Part shown: in pieces, positions 16,290 through 24,236 of the stretch
Position numbering within the stretch: the stretch's first letter is position 1
Layout: every line of letters starts with the position of its first letter
Assembly (NCBI RefSeq): GCF_900094565.1
Contig: NZ_FMAF01000008.1
Location: 62,001 to 126,000, forward strand
Reading direction: 5' to 3'
Length of the DNA stretch: 64,000 nucleotides
Origin: Martinezella lusitana
Lineage (GTDB): Bacteria; Pseudomonadota; Alphaproteobacteria; Rhizobiales; Rhizobiaceae
The notes under the pieces: generated by a model
Told to the model about the DNA's origin: nothing
What the model saw: the letters and a program-made list of their open reading frames with translations, nothing else
Database searches by the model: none
Made by a program: the position numbers and the translations under genes

Positions 16290-16922
16290 ATGAACGGGAA
16301 AAAAATTCTTCTTGCGGGACTTTCCGCAGCCCTTCTGGTGGGCGCCGGCGCTCAGGCAACCTTCGCGGCACAAGGCGATGAGGCAAGGGGTGGTCACGGC
16401 GGTCGCTGGCATGGACCGCACTTTTCGCCGGAAATCGTCTATGTGCGCATGCTGAAGCAATTCGGCCAGCCTGGCGACACCAAGGTCACCAAGGATGAGG
16501 TCAAGGCCGGCATCGACAAGATCTTCGATCAGATCGACACCAACCATGACGGCGAGCTCACGCCCGGCGAGGTGCGCGCCTATCGTCAGGAACGCATCAA
16601 GGAATGGAAGGCCGCACACGCCAAGGCCAACGACGATCAGGGCAACAACCAGGCCCAAAACGACCAAGCCAAGGGCGATCAGGCCCAGAACGACGACAAG
16701 GGTGACAACGGCCCGCGCCATCACGGACCGCATGGCCGCTTCATGCATGAGGCAGGTCTCATGCGCGGCATGATGCTGTTCCATCGCATCGACAAGGACG
16801 AAAACGGCCAGATCAGCAAGCAGGAGGCCGAAGACGCCGCCAGCAAGTTCTTCGACCGCATGGATCGCAACCATGACGGCGTGATCTCGCTGGACGACAT
16901 GCCGGACCGCCCGCTGCTTTAA
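16290..16922 (+). CDS. Exported EF-hand calcium-binding protein with Asn/Gln/Asp-rich linker
   Basis: A 210-residue protein with an N-terminal signal peptide ending near Ala-Thr-Phe-Ala-Ala (about residue 27). Three EF-hand loops are visible: residues 83-94 (Asp-Thr-Asn-His-Asp-Gly-Glu-Leu), 168-179 (Asp-Lys-Asp-Glu-Asn-Gly-Gln-Ile) and 192-203 (Asp-Arg-Asn-His-Asp-Gly-Val-Ile). Between the first and second is a low-complexity linker (about 114-140) of repeated Gln-Ala-Gln-Asn-Asp and Gly-Asp units, flanked by His-rich patches. It is probably a periplasmic or secreted Ca2+ binder. The function is unknown. Confidence 0.85.
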   Translation: MNGKKILLAGLSAALLVGAGAQATFAAQGDEARGGHGGRWHGPHFSPEIVYVRMLKQFGQPGDTKVTKDEVKAGIDKIFDQIDTNHDGELTPGEVRAYRQERIKEWKAAHAKANDDQGNNQAQNDQAKGDQAQNDDKGDNGPRHHGPHGRFMHEAGLMRGMMLFHRIDKDENGQISKQEAEDAASKFFDRMDRNHDGVISLDDMPDRPLL

Positions 16923-17000
16923 GCCGATCGATCGGGCACGATCCTCCACGAAGCACCGTCACGCTTCATGGATCGCGCCCTAAGCGGTACCCCTACGACC

Positions 17001-17033
17001 GAAGCCCGCCATCGCCATGCGACGGCGGGCTTT
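17001..17033. terminator. Bidirectional terminator between EF-hand and LOG genes
   Basis: AAGCCCGCC (17002-17010) pairs with GGCGGGCTT (17024-17032). An inner TCGC/GCGA stem extends it after one A-C mismatch, with loop CAT. It lies between convergent genes, 7 bases past the end of the LOG gene. T tracts are short on both sides. Confidence 0.7.
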
Positions 17034-17039
17034 CGCTGT

Positions 17040-17912
17040 TCAATGGCCGTTATCGTGCTCGTAAAAATCCGCGACGATCTTCCAGGCCTCGTCGGCGGTG
17101 TCGACGAAGCTGATCAGATTGACGTCATCGGGCGCGATGGTGCCGAATTCCGCGAGTGCCTCGAAATTGATGATGTTGCGCCAGAACTTCTCGCCGAAGA
17201 GGATGAGCGGCAGACGCTCCATGCGGCCGGTCTGGATGAGCGTCAGGCATTCGAACAGTTCGTCAAGTGTGCCGAAACCGCCCGGAAACACCGCGATCGC
17301 CTTGGCGCGCACCATGAAGTGCATCTTGCGGATCGCGAAATAATGAAAGTTGAAGCTGAGCTCGGGCGTGACGTAGACGTTCGGCGCCTGCTCGTGCGGC
17401 AGGACGATGTTGAGGCCGATCGAAGGAGCGCCCTCTTCGGACGCGCCGCGATTGCCCGCCTCCATTACGCCCGGACCGCCGCCGGTCACCACGACATATT
17501 CATGGAAATCGAAGCTCGCCGAATAACGCGAGCAAAGCCGGGCGAACTTGCGCGCTTCCTCATAGTAAACCGATGCGGTCTCGAGGTTGGCACGCTGCAC
17601 ATCGTTGCGCGCGGCCCATGCGTTTGCACCCGGTGCGGGAATGCGCGCGCCGCCGAACATGACGACGGTCGATTTGATGCCGCGTTCGGTCAGATACATT
17701 TCGGTCTTCAGCAATTCCAGCTGCAGGCGGATCGGCCGTAACTCCTCACGGCAAAGGAAATCCTCGTCCGCATAGGCGAGCCTGTAGGAAGGCGACATCG
17801 ACTGCGGCGTACGCGGCACGGATTCGGCTCGCTTCTTGTCCGCCGAGCTCGTCTTCAAGGGATCCCATACCCCGTCCTTGCGCCTCAGCCTGCCGTTCTT
17901 CGCCTTGCTCAT
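17040..17912 (-). CDS. LOG/TIGR00730-family Rossmann-fold nucleotide hydrolase
   Basis: A 290-residue protein of the family once labelled lysine decarboxylase. Diagnostic motifs are Gly-Gly-Gly-Pro-Gly-Val-Met-Glu-Ala (144-152) and Pro-Gly-Gly-Phe-Gly-Thr-Leu-Asp-Glu (210-218), with Met-Phe-Gly-Gly-Ala-Arg at 85-90. Members hydrolyse nucleoside 5'-monophosphates to base plus ribose 5-phosphate; plant and microbial LOG release active cytokinins. This one has an extra basic N-terminal region of about 80 residues relative to the short LOG form. The start has AAAGG 8 bases upstream. Its cytosolic substrate is not predictable. Confidence 0.87.
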   Translation of the reverse strand: MSKAKNGRLRRKDGVWDPLKTSSADKKRAESVPRTPQSMSPSYRLAYADEDFLCREELRPIRLQLELLKTEMYLTERGIKSTVVMFGGARIPAPGANAWAARNDVQRANLETASVYYEEARKFARLCSRYSASFDFHEYVVVTGGGPGVMEAGNRGASEEGAPSIGLNIVLPHEQAPNVYVTPELSFNFHYFAIRKMHFMVRAKAIAVFPGGFGTLDELFECLTLIQTGRMERLPLILFGEKFWRNIINFEALAEFGTIAPDDVNLISFVDTADEAWKIVADFYEHDNGH

Positions 17913-18124
17913 TGACCATGCCTTTCAAATAGATCATGCCGAGCCGCCCTGTCCGTAGGCAGCAACGGCCGAGCTCAGCATATGCCCCTACAACACCCCG
18001 AATCCAAGCTCAATCGGCGCGGAAAAGACATTCCATTTTTCAAGCCCATGCTGTAGGACCAATCGACCATATCCGGACCTCTATCCGAAAACCACGACAG
18101 CTACAGACGTTTTAAGGAATTCCC

Positions 18125-18982
18125 ATGAGCGCTACCGATCTCGCCTCTCTCGAAAAGACCATCGAGGCCGCCTTCGACAATCGCGACAATGTGAACACGT
18201 CGACGCGGGGTGAAGTCCGCGACGCCGTGGAGATGGCGCTGAACCTGCTCGACAGCGGCAAGGTCCGCGTGGCCGAACGCGGTGCGGACGGCATCTGGAC
18301 GGTCAACCAGTGGCTTAAGAAAGCGGTGCTCCTTTCCTTCCGCCTGAACGACATGAAGATCGTCGAAGGCGGCTCGGGCGGCGCGACCTGGTGGGATAAG
18401 GTTCCCTCGAAATTCGAAGGCTGGGGCGAGAACCGCTTCCGCGAAGCCGGCTTCCGCGCGGTGCCGAACGCCGTTGTGCGCCACTCCGCCTATATCGCCC
18501 CGAACGCCATCCTGATGCCGTCCTTCGTCAATCTCGGCGCCTATGTCGGCGAAGGCACCATGGTCGACACCTGGGCGACCGTCGGTTCCTGCGCGCAGAT
18601 CGGCAAGCATGTGCATCTGTCCGGCGGCGTCGGCATCGGCGGTGTATTGGAGCCGATGCAGGCCGGCCCGACCATCATCGAGGACAATTGCTTCATCGGC
18701 GCACGCTCCGAAGTGGTCGAGGGCTGCATCATCCGCGAAGGATCGGTGCTCGGCATGGGCGTCTTCATCGGCAAGTCGACCAAGATCGTCGACCGCGCCA
18801 CCGGCGAGATCACCTATGGCGAAGTGCCACCCTACTCGGTTGTCGTCGCGGGCGCGCTGCCGAGCGGCAACACCATGGCGAACGGCCAGCCGGCCCCCAG
18901 CCTTTATTGCGCCGTCATCGTCAAGCGCGTCGATGAAAGGACCCGCTCGAAGACCGGTATCAACGAGCTCCTGCGCGACTGA
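18125..18982 (+). CDS. dapD: 2,3,4,5-tetrahydropyridine-2,6-dicarboxylate N-succinyltransferase
   Basis: A 285-residue acyltransferase of the succinylase branch of lysine/diaminopimelate synthesis, transferring succinyl from succinyl-CoA. The middle of the protein is a left-handed beta-helix of hexapeptide repeats (for example Val-Gly-Glu-Gly-Thr-Met-Val-Asp-Thr-Trp and Ile-Glu-Asp-Asn-Cys-Phe-Ile-Gly-Ala). Length and motifs match the proteobacterial DapD trimer. dapE follows 155 bases later after a hairpin, so the two may be separately transcribed or attenuated. Confidence 0.97.
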   Translation: MSATDLASLEKTIEAAFDNRDNVNTSTRGEVRDAVEMALNLLDSGKVRVAERGADGIWTVNQWLKKAVLLSFRLNDMKIVEGGSGGATWWDKVPSKFEGWGENRFREAGFRAVPNAVVRHSAYIAPNAILMPSFVNLGAYVGEGTMVDTWATVGSCAQIGKHVHLSGGVGIGGVLEPMQAGPTIIEDNCFIGARSEVVEGCIIREGSVLGMGVFIGKSTKIVDRATGEITYGEVPPYSVVVAGALPSGNTMANGQPAPSLYCAVIVKRVDERTRSKTGINELLRD

Positions 18983-18993
18983 TTGTAAATTCG

Positions 18994-19019
18994 GGAGCGC
19001 GGTCGCCATATCGCGCTCC
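18994..19019 (+). terminator. Hairpin between dapD and dapE
   Basis: GGAGCGCG (18994-19001) pairs with CGCGCTCC (19012-19019) around a 10-base loop, 11 bases after the dapD stop, followed by TCTCACG. It is a strong stem but the tail is poor in T, so it could be an attenuator or mRNA 3' stabiliser. Confidence 0.45.
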
Positions 19020-19137
19020 TCTCACGCTTGCCGGGTAAGCTTGCCCGTGCGATTGCTGGAATCGCGGCAAGGATTTTCGGCCTATCGCCGACCCTTTGCC
19101 ATCGCTTTGCCATTTCCCGCCGGATAAGTTGCCTCCG

Positions 19138-20331
19138 ATGACTGTTACCGATCCCGTCGCCAACCTGCAAACCCTGATCCGCTGTGCCTCCGTGACGCCG
19201 GCCGAGGGCGGCGCGCTGACCGCGCTTGCCGACATGCTGCTGCCACTCGGCTTCAAAGTCGAGCGCATGACGGCCCGCGAGCCGGGAACGCCCGACATCG
19301 AGAATCTTTATGCCCGGCTCGGCACGGAAGGTCCGCATCTGATGTTTGCCGGCCATACGGATGTCGTTCCGGTCGGCGATGCCGCATCCTGGAGCCATCC
19401 ACCCTTCGCCGCGGAAATCGCCGATGGCGAGCTCTTTGGCCGCGGCGCCGTCGACATGAAGGGCGGCATTGCCTGCTTCGCGGCGGCCGTGGCGCGCCAT
19501 ATCGAAAAGCACGGGCCACCTGCGGGCTCGATCTCCTTCCTGATCACCGGCGACGAAGAAGGCCCGGCGATCAATGGCACGGTCAAGCTGCTGCAATGGG
19601 CGGCCGAGCGCGGCGAGCAATGGGATGCGTCCCTCGTCGGCGAGCCGACCAATCCGGACCAGCTTGGCGACATGATCAAGATCGGCCGGCGCGGCTCGAT
19701 TTCCGGCTTCATTACCGTTCACGGCGTTCAAGGCCATGCCGCCTATCCGCATCTCGCCGATAACCCGGTGCGCAGTATCCTCAAGCTGACCGAAGCGCTG
19801 CTCGACCCGCCTTTCGACGCCGGCACGGACAATTTCCAGCCGTCGAACCTCGAGGTGACGAGCATCGATGTCGGCAATGCCGCCACCAACGTCATCGCCG
19901 CCAAGGCAACTGCAGCCTTCAACATCCGCTTCAACGATACCTGGACGGTCGAAACGCTGAAGGCGGAAATCCTTGCCCGCCTGGATGCGGCCGCGGCCGA
20001 CCAGACGCTGCGCCCCGGACGTCCGCCAGCCAGATACGACATCACCTGGTCCGAGCGTCCGAGCCAGGTCTTCCTGACGCGCAACAATGCGCTGATCGCT
20101 TCGCTCTCTTCGGCGGTCGAAAACGTCACCGGCCTGAGGCCGGCGCTCTCGACGACCGGCGGCACCTCGGATGCCCGCTATATCAAGGACTATTGCCCCG
20201 TCGTCGAATTCGGCCTGGTCGGTCAGACCATGCACATGGTCGACGAGCGCGTGGCGCTATCGGATCTCGAAACGCTGACCGAGATCTATGAGACCTTCAT
20301 CCAGCGCTGGTTCGAGAATGCCGACCTTTAA
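19138..20331 (+). CDS. dapE: Succinyl-diaminopimelate desuccinylase
   Basis: A metallopeptidase-family (M20) enzyme of about 397 residues that removes succinate from N-succinyl-LL-diaminopimelate. Metal and catalytic residues are visible: His73 in Ala-Gly-His-Thr-Asp-Val-Val-Pro, Asp106 in Gly-Arg-Gly-Ala-Val-Asp-Met-Lys-Gly, and Glu140/Glu141 in Thr-Gly-Asp-Glu-Glu-Gly-Pro. I start at ATG 19138; an upstream TTG at 19096 would add 14 residues without family support. Its end overlaps the next gene by 14 bases. Confidence 0.96.
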   Translation: MTVTDPVANLQTLIRCASVTPAEGGALTALADMLLPLGFKVERMTAREPGTPDIENLYARLGTEGPHLMFAGHTDVVPVGDAASWSHPPFAAEIADGELFGRGAVDMKGGIACFAAAVARHIEKHGPPAGSISFLITGDEEGPAINGTVKLLQWAAERGEQWDASLVGEPTNPDQLGDMIKIGRRGSISGFITVHGVQGHAAYPHLADNPVRSILKLTEALLDPPFDAGTDNFQPSNLEVTSIDVGNAATNVIAAKATAAFNIRFNDTWTVETLKAEILARLDAAAADQTLRPGRPPARYDITWSERPSQVFLTRNNALIASLSSAVENVTGLRPALSTTGGTSDARYIKDYCPVVEFGLVGQTMHMVDERVALSDLETLTEIYETFIQRWFENADL

Positions 20332-20917
20332 GGAAGTCCAATATTATCTGTCCGGCCTCTGGCTGCTGATCCGGATGGATGCGCGCGGCTTCCAGTATCT
20401 TGACATATCGGATCGCGGCATGCTGCGCTCCTTCTGGGCTGTCTTCTGGAGCCTGCCGTCGATCGGCATTTCCTGGCTGTGGTGGCAACAGGCCTACCTG
20501 ACGGCCATGCCGCCCGAAACATCAACCGGCATCGCGTTCTTCCTGCGGCTGGCGCTGGTCGAAGCGGCGAACTGGCTGATACGACCCATTCTCGCCGGCG
20601 TGCTGCTTCTGGTCTTCCGCTTCGGCGACAAGTTTGCGCCGATCGTCGTTACCGTAAATTGGCTTTTCGTACCGGCAAACTATCTGAACGCGCTGCTCCT
20701 CGCATTGATCGTCTTTGTCCCCGGCTCGAAGGGTCTGGCAGCACTTCTATCGCTGGTGCTGACAATGGCAATCATCTTTGCGCTGGCGCGCATCCTCAGA
20801 ATGATCTGCGGCACTCACCCGCTCTTCATCGGCACGCTGACGCTGGTGTTGCTGATCCCGAGCATGCTGCTGACGGGTTTCCTGCAACGCTTCCTCGGCG
20901 TCTATCCGCCGGTGTGA
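20318..20917 (+). CDS. Hypothetical inner-membrane protein (dapE-linked)
   Basis: A 199-residue protein with about five hydrophobic segments and few charged residues apart from the N-terminal 45. I do not recognise its family. The N-terminal region is amphipathic and Trp-rich (Ser-Trp-Leu-Trp-Trp). The start at 20318 lies inside the end of dapE (14-base overlap), so it is probably co-translated with dapE. Its job may relate to the envelope, but only neighbourhood supports that. Confidence 0.75.
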   Translation: MPTFKEVQYYLSGLWLLIRMDARGFQYLDISDRGMLRSFWAVFWSLPSIGISWLWWQQAYLTAMPPETSTGIAFFLRLALVEAANWLIRPILAGVLLLVFRFGDKFAPIVVTVNWLFVPANYLNALLLALIVFVPGSKGLAALLSLVLTMAIIFALARILRMICGTHPLFIGTLTLVLLIPSMLLTGFLQRFLGVYPPV

Positions 20918-20946
20918 AGCTGGTCGTGATCGAACCGCCGCAGTCG

Positions 20947-21744
20947 TCAGGAATCGTCGGATTCGTCATCCGGCAACGGCATCGCAGGCGCCCCATCATC
21001 CCGATAATCCACCTGCATGAAATAGAGCCCGTCCGGCGGGGCAACGGGGCCGCATGCCTTGCGGTCTCGCGCCTCAAGAGCGGCACGCACATCGTCGGGC
21101 GTCCACTTGCCCTCGCCCGCGAGCTTCAACGTTCCGGCAAAGGAGCGGATCTGATTGTGGAGGAAGCTCTGCGCCGTGGCGCGGATCTCGATCAGCTCGC
21201 CATGGCGCGTGACATCAAGCCGGTCGAGCGTACGCACCGGGCTGTTTGCCTGGCAATGCACGGAACGAAAGGTCGTGAAGTCGTGCCGGCCGACCAAAGT
21301 CTGCGCCGCGGCATGCATGACCTCGTGATCCATGTCCTTCGCCACCCACCAGGCGCGCCCGGCCTCCAGCGCCAAGGGCGCGCGGCGCGTGATGATACGA
21401 TAGAGATAATGTCGGCGGATGGCAGAGAAGCGCGCATCGAAGCGCGCATCGACCTCGGCGATATCGAGAATGGCGACACGCTCGCTCGCCTGCCTCAGAT
21501 GGGCATTCAGCGCATTGCGCAGGGTATAGGGCTTCCACTCCTTGGTCAGGTCGGCATGCATGACCTGGCCCATGGCATGGACGCCGGAATCGGTACGCCC
21601 GGCGCCGCGGATGGAGACCGTCTCCGCCGTCAGTGACAGGATGGCGCCTTCGATCGCCCCTTGCACGGAGGGACCGTTGTCCTGGCGCTGCCAGCCGACA
21701 TAGGGGGTGCCGTCATATTCGACGGTCATTCTGTAGCGCGGCAT
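20947..21744 (-). CDS. truA: tRNA pseudouridine(38-40) synthase
   Basis: A 265-residue enzyme that isomerises uridines 38-40 of the tRNA anticodon stem. The catalytic aspartate is Asp52 in Gly-Arg-Thr-Asp-Ser-Gly-Val-His-Ala, and the N-terminus has Tyr-Asp-Gly-Thr-Pro-Tyr-x-Gly-Trp-Gln-Arg-Gln, both TruA signatures. The ATG at 21744 overlaps the fmt stop by one base (TGATG), indicating coupled translation. An upstream in-frame extension of 42 residues lies wholly within fmt and is rejected. Confidence 0.97.
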   Translation of the reverse strand: MPRYRMTVEYDGTPYVGWQRQDNGPSVQGAIEGAILSLTAETVSIRGAGRTDSGVHAMGQVMHADLTKEWKPYTLRNALNAHLRQASERVAILDIAEVDARFDARFSAIRRHYLYRIITRRAPLALEAGRAWWVAKDMDHEVMHAAAQTLVGRHDFTTFRSVHCQANSPVRTLDRLDVTRHGELIEIRATAQSFLHNQIRSFAGTLKLAGEGKWTPDDVRAALEARDRKACGPVAPPDGLYFMQVDYRDDGAPAMPLPDDESDDS

Positions 21745-22691
21745 CAGCTCCGCTCCGGGGCGAGCACGGTGCCTGGCGCGATTGGCGTGCCACGCAGGAA
21801 ATCGGCCGATGCCAGCGGCTTGCCGCCGGCCTTCTGCAGCTTCGTCAGCCGCACGGCACCGGAGGCGCAAGCAATGACAAGATCGTCGGTCAACACGCTG
21901 CCGGGCGCTCCGCTTCCCTCGGCCAGTTCCGAGCCGAGCACCTTTATCCGCTCCGGCCGACCGGCAATCTCGGCCTCGAACCAGGCGCCGGGGAAAGGCG
22001 ACAGGCCCCGAATATGATTGTGCACCTCCACCGAGGATTTGTCGAAATCGATGCGCGTTTCACCCTTGTCAATCTTGGCGGCATAGAGGACGCCTTCATC
22101 CGGCTGGGCGGTCAGCGGCAGTTCGTCATGCTCCAGCTTGTTCATGGCCTCTGCCATCGCCTTCGCGCCGACCAGCATCAGCCTGTCGTGGAGTTCGCCT
22201 GATGTCATGGTCGCGCCGATCTCGACTTCGCGCGTCAGGGCAACAGGGCCGGTGTCGAGGCCCTTGTCCATCTTCATCACCATCATGCCGGTCTTGCTAT
22301 CACCAGCCATGATTGCACGCTGGATAGGCGCCGCTCCACGCCAGCGCGGCAGCAACGAAGCATGGCCATTGTAGCAGCCGAGCCGCGTGCCGGTCAGAAT
22401 GGCTTCCGGCAGCAGCAGGCCATAGGCCACGACCACAGCAACATCGGCATCCAAATCGCGAAACCGCTGGCGCTCGTCAGGATCCCTAAAGTTGACGGGC
22501 GTAAAGACAGGCAGGCCCAGCAATTCCGCAGCCTGATGCACCGGCGATTTCTGCAGGTCCAGCCCGCGCCGGCCGCCTGGGCGCGGCGGCTGCGTATACA
22601 CGGCACGAATCTTGTGCCCGGCATCGATCAAGGACCGCAACGTCGGCACGGAGAATTCGGGCGTTCCCATGAAAATGATGCTGAGCGACAT
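21744..22691 (-). CDS. fmt: Methionyl-tRNA formyltransferase
   Basis: A 315-residue enzyme that formylates initiator Met-tRNA using 10-formyl-tetrahydrofolate. Visible motifs are the N-terminal Ile-Ile-Phe-Met-Gly-Thr-Pro-Glu-Phe and the catalytic Asn-Gly-His-Ala-Ser-Leu-Leu-Pro-Arg-Trp-Arg-Gly-Ala-Ala-Pro. The start at 22691 fits the family; three codons earlier is another ATG. It is normally directly downstream of def, but here a toxin-antitoxin pair lies between them, 76 bases upstream of fmt. Confidence 0.97.
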   Translation of the reverse strand: MSLSIIFMGTPEFSVPTLRSLIDAGHKIRAVYTQPPRPGGRRGLDLQKSPVHQAAELLGLPVFTPVNFRDPDERQRFRDLDADVAVVVAYGLLLPEAILTGTRLGCYNGHASLLPRWRGAAPIQRAIMAGDSKTGMMVMKMDKGLDTGPVALTREVEIGATMTSGELHDRLMLVGAKAMAEAMNKLEHDELPLTAQPDEGVLYAAKIDKGETRIDFDKSSVEVHNHIRGLSPFPGAWFEAEIAGRPERIKVLGSELAEGSGAPGSVLTDDLVIACASGAVRLTKLQKAGGKPLASADFLRGTPIAPGTVLAPERS

Positions 22692-22767
22692 GCGATCCAT
22701 CCGGCTAAGAAATCGAGTTTCGCGTGATCTTGCTCCAAAGACGCTGCGCGCTATCGGAGACCAAACG

Positions 22768-23187
22768 TTAGCCGTCTTCAAACGGGTTTATGAGCTTGAG
22801 ATCAAGCCCCTCGAAGTCTTTTGTGTTGCGCGTCGCCAATGTCGCGCCGTGTGTGAGGCAGATAGCGGCGATCATGGCGTTCTTTGTTTCCATTCGCCGT
22901 CCAACTTTGTGACGTCGGGCGGAAACTATTCCATACTGATGCGCCGCACTGCTGGAAAACCCGAGGACGCGGCCGGAAAACTCAGCCTCTATCGCTTCCA
23001 ATTGCACAATCAATGCCGCCTTGCGCTTCCCGTCTGCCAATAGCTCCAGACCGAATCGGATCTCACCCACGGTAATGGTCGTTAGGAAAATGGTTTCGAC
23101 AGCGAAACCATCGAGCCAAAGCAATATCCGATCGCTATGCAACCGCCCTTGAAGTTCGGATACGACATTGGTGTCGAGCACAATCAT
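22768..23187 (-). CDS. PIN-domain toxin of the VapC/FitB type, with Asn at a catalytic position
   Basis: A 139-residue PIN-domain protein. Expected acidic residues are Asp5 (Val-Leu-Asp-Thr-Asn-Val-Val-Ser-Glu-Leu) and Glu42 (Thr-Val-Gly-Glu-Ile-Arg-Phe-Gly). The third acid, usually Asp in Asp-Ala-x-Ile-Ala-Ala, is Asn103 here (Lys-Asn-Ala-Met-Ile-Ala-Ala; codon AAC, 22881-22879). Asp124 follows in Arg-Asn-Thr-Lys-Asp-Phe. Active homologues cut tRNA or other RNA with a Mg2+-dependent site. The start follows GAGG by 9 bases. It lies 21 bases after the antitoxin gene. Activity may be reduced. Confidence 0.9.
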   Translation of the reverse strand: MIVLDTNVVSELQGRLHSDRILLWLDGFAVETIFLTTITVGEIRFGLELLADGKRKAALIVQLEAIEAEFSGRVLGFSSSAAHQYGIVSARRHKVGRRMETKNAMIAAICLTHGATLATRNTKDFEGLDLKLINPFEDG

Positions 23188-23208
23188 CCGAAGTACCTCA
23201 AGATAGAA

Positions 23209-23469
23209 TCACTCAAATCGCGGCGGTTCACGATCTGGAGCGTGCCGAAAGGCAGCGATTGCATCGATCTCTTCTCCGCTCAGCTTCTCTCCGCCAAGAA
23301 TGGTTCTCAGCCGTTGCCCTGCGGAACTGTTGGAATCCTCCTGGCGCCCAAGCGACTGGCGCAACAGATCAATCGCTTCATCCGAAAGGCTACGGCCATG
23401 CCGGTTGGCGTTTGCCTGCAATTGCTTTTTCAGCGTGTCGTCAATGCCGCGAATTAAAAGATCACTCAT
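23209..23469 (-). CDS. Ribbon-helix-helix antitoxin of the FitA/VapB type
   Basis: About 86 residues. The N-terminal half (Leu-Leu-Ile-Arg-Gly-Ile-Asp-Asp-x-Leu-Lys-Lys-Gln-Leu, then Arg-Ser-Leu-Ser-Asp-Glu-Ala) is the FitA-like Arc-type DNA-binding fold. The C-terminal half should wrap the toxin and block its site. I chose ATG 23469 because GGAG sits 6 bases upstream. An ATG at 23481 would place the start inside the palindromic operator. The complex with toxin very likely autorepresses from that operator. Confidence 0.9.
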   Translation of the reverse strand: MSDLLIRGIDDTLKKQLQANANRHGRSLSDEAIDLLRQSLGRQEDSNSSAGQRLRTILGGEKLSGEEIDAIAAFRHAPDREPPRFE

Positions 23470-23478
23470 CCGCAGCTC

Positions 23479-23503
23479 CATATGATATCAATGATATCAT
23501 ATG
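23479..23503 (-). promoter_or_regulatory. 25-bp perfect palindrome, probable operator of the toxin-antitoxin pair
   Basis: The half-sites CATATGATATCA (23479-23490) and TGATATCATATG (23492-23503) are perfect inverted repeats around a single central base. The AT-rich element sits directly upstream of the antitoxin start and abuts its ribosome site. A ribbon-helix-helix antitoxin normally binds such a repeat to repress its own operon. Confidence 0.85.
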
Positions 23504-23534
23504 TGCTTCAGCCCAATCTTTCAATAATCGCAGA

Positions 23535-24050
23535 TCAAAGAGCCTTGGCCTTGGCGGCCTTGGTGAATTTCTTGATCACCATCTCGCGCTTGAGGCGGGA
23601 AATATAGTCGATGAACAGCACACCGTTCAGGTGGTCGATCTCGTGCTGCACGCAGGTCGCGAGCAGGCCGTGGGCCTCGGTGAGCTGCTCCTTGCCGTCG
23701 CGGTCGAGATACTTGACGGTGACGCGGGCCGGGCGTTCCACTTCCGCATAGTAGTCCGGAATGGAAAGGCAGCCTTCTTCATAGACCGAGCGATCGTCCG
23801 ACGAGGCGACGATTTCCGGATTGATGAAAACCAGCGGCGTCTTCTCTTCGCCCTCGCGCGACACGTCGATGACAAGCATGCGGCGCGGAACGCCGATCTG
23901 GACGGCGGCAAGGCCGATGCCCGGCGCGTCATACATGGTTTCCAACATATCGTCAGCGAGGCGCTGAGTTTCAGTATCGATGCGCTCGATAGGCTTGGAA
24001 GCCTGGCGGAGCAGCGGATCGGGTAAAATGATAAGTGGCTTGATCGTCAT
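23535..24050 (-). CDS. def: Peptide deformylase
   Basis: A 171-residue metallohydrolase that removes the N-formyl group from new proteins. The three family motifs are Gly-Ile-Gly-Leu-Ala-Ala-Val-Gln (44-51), Glu-Gly-Cys-Leu-Ser-Ile (Cys94) and His-Glu-Ile-Asp-His (His136, Glu137, His140), which hold the metal. The start Met-Thr-Ile-Lys-Pro at 24050 matches the family; an ATG four codons earlier is possible. Its usual partner fmt lies 0.8 kb downstream beyond the toxin-antitoxin genes. Confidence 0.97.
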   Translation of the reverse strand: MTIKPLIILPDPLLRQASKPIERIDTETQRLADDMLETMYDAPGIGLAAVQIGVPRRMLVIDVSREGEEKTPLVFINPEIVASSDDRSVYEEGCLSIPDYYAEVERPARVTVKYLDRDGKEQLTEAHGLLATCVQHEIDHLNGVLFIDYISRLKREMVIKKFTKAAKAKAL

Positions 24051-24236
24051 GACTTTTCCCATAACGCATCTTGTTGTGCGATGGAATCGCCAAGATGGCC
24101 GTATCGAGGTGTTTTTTCAACGACGCCGACCCAGGCCGGAATAAGCTGGCGGAAAATCTTGTTCACGTTTTGATCTAGCTATTCACGGCGGTTTTGTTAT
24201 GGTGTCGGTAAGAATTCCACAAGCATACTCGGTTCC

